In this document: positions 63,961 through 64,000 of the stretch, one piece after another
How the letters are laid out: every line of letters begins with the position of its first letter
Position numbering within the stretch: the stretch's first letter is position 1
NCBI RefSeq assembly: GCF_002734285.1
Contig: NZ_NSEA01000002.1
Location: forward strand, 248,001 to 312,000
Reading direction: 5' to 3'
DNA: 64,000 bases
Source of the DNA: Fredinandcohnia onubensis
GTDB taxonomy: Bacteria; Bacillota; Bacilli; Bacillales; Bacillaceae_L
Made by a program: the position numbers and the translations under genes
The notes under the pieces: model-generated
What the model was told of the DNA's origin: nothing
What the model saw: the letters and a program-made list of their open reading frames with translations, nothing else
Databases searched by the model: none

Positions 63961-64000
63961 ATACTTCTTCACAATATTCTTCAAAGGAATCCTGTAATTT
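63959..64000 (-). CDS. C-terminal end of a probable bacilliredoxin (BrxA/YqiW family)
   Basis: Only the last 13 codons are in the window, reading KLQDSFEEYCEEV and a TAA at 63961-63959. The ending resembles the C-terminus of the YqiW/YphP bacilliredoxins (a helix followed by Phe, two acidic/His residues and Cys). B. subtilis yqiW lies exactly here, before artP. The upstream stop-plus-terminator arrangement supports a real gene end; the family call rests mostly on synteny. Confidence 0.5.
   Translation of the reverse strand, partial: KLQDSFEEYCEEV

Overview
The window is a low-GC Gram-positive chromosome segment, almost certainly from the family Bacillaceae. The evidence is A+T-rich intergenic DNA, strong AGGAGG-type ribosome sites, T-box and SAM-I leaders, LexA boxes of the Bacillus type, perfect Fur boxes, sporulation and stress micro-genes (mciZ, prli42), and a gene backbone in the same order as the Bacillus subtilis yqxK-nudF-yqkF-yqkE-yqkD-yqkC-yqkB ... 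yqjX-yqjW ... yqjQ-yqjP-proI-yqjV-yqjM-rnz-zwf-polY-yqjE-yqjD-yqjC-yqjA-artRQP-yqiW region. No phage, transposon, CRISPR array, rRNA or tRNA was seen.

Layout. 1-3.0 kb: EndoQ-like yqxK (partial), nudF, the FtsZ inhibitor gene mciZ, yqkF, yqkE. 3.1-10 kb: an insertion relative to B. subtilis, with thiolase plus 3-oxoacid CoA-transferase A/B and a divergent HMG-CoA lyase (leucine/ketone-body catabolism), a 42-residue orphan gene and an RND exporter. 10.2-15.7 kb: yqkD, yqkC, yqkB, a CDGSH iron-sulfur protein, an unusual DHODH-like/membrane fusion, an acetyltransferase and a ferredoxin-NADP reductase. 15.7-19.7 kb: Fur-controlled siderophore ABC transporter, divergent from the reductase. 19.7-21.4 kb: SOS-controlled Y-family polymerase plus YolD. 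21.5-26.9 kb: metH and yitJ, overlapping. 27.0-38.3 kb: a large minus-strand sulfur operon (metY, a small orphan, two NtaA/SnaA/DszA-type flavin monooxygenases, a complete Dpp/Opp-type ABC transporter) behind a SAM-I riboswitch, with a second SAM-I riboswitch in front of an orphan 117-residue gene just upstream.

38.5-48.2 kb: acetyltransferase, glutathionyl-hydroquinone-reductase-like protein, a 4 x 53-bp tandem repeat, yqjQ, yqjP, proI behind a proline T-box, an MFS exporter, two secreted proteins and namA. 48.2-57.9 kb: SWIM/SNF2 helicase, nitroreductase, rnz, zwf, dinB, a stand-alone CheW and yqjE. 58-64 kb: methylmalonyl/propionyl-CoA genes behind a perfect palindrome, prli42, yqjA, the arginine-type ABC transporter artPQR, and the last 13 codons of a probable bacilliredoxin.

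How it works together. Much of the accessory content concerns sulfur and methionine: two SAM riboswitches, metY, metH/yitJ, and monooxygenases that in related families cleave C-S or C-N bonds of imported organic compounds. The most promising candidate new system is the riboswitch-controlled 27-38 kb cluster, read here as import of an organosulfur compound, two oxidative steps, then sulfide capture by MetY. The second novelty is the DHODH-like pseudoenzyme fused to an internally duplicated membrane domain at 12.2-14.0 kb. Functions are assigned from motifs and gene order read by eye; no database search was run.
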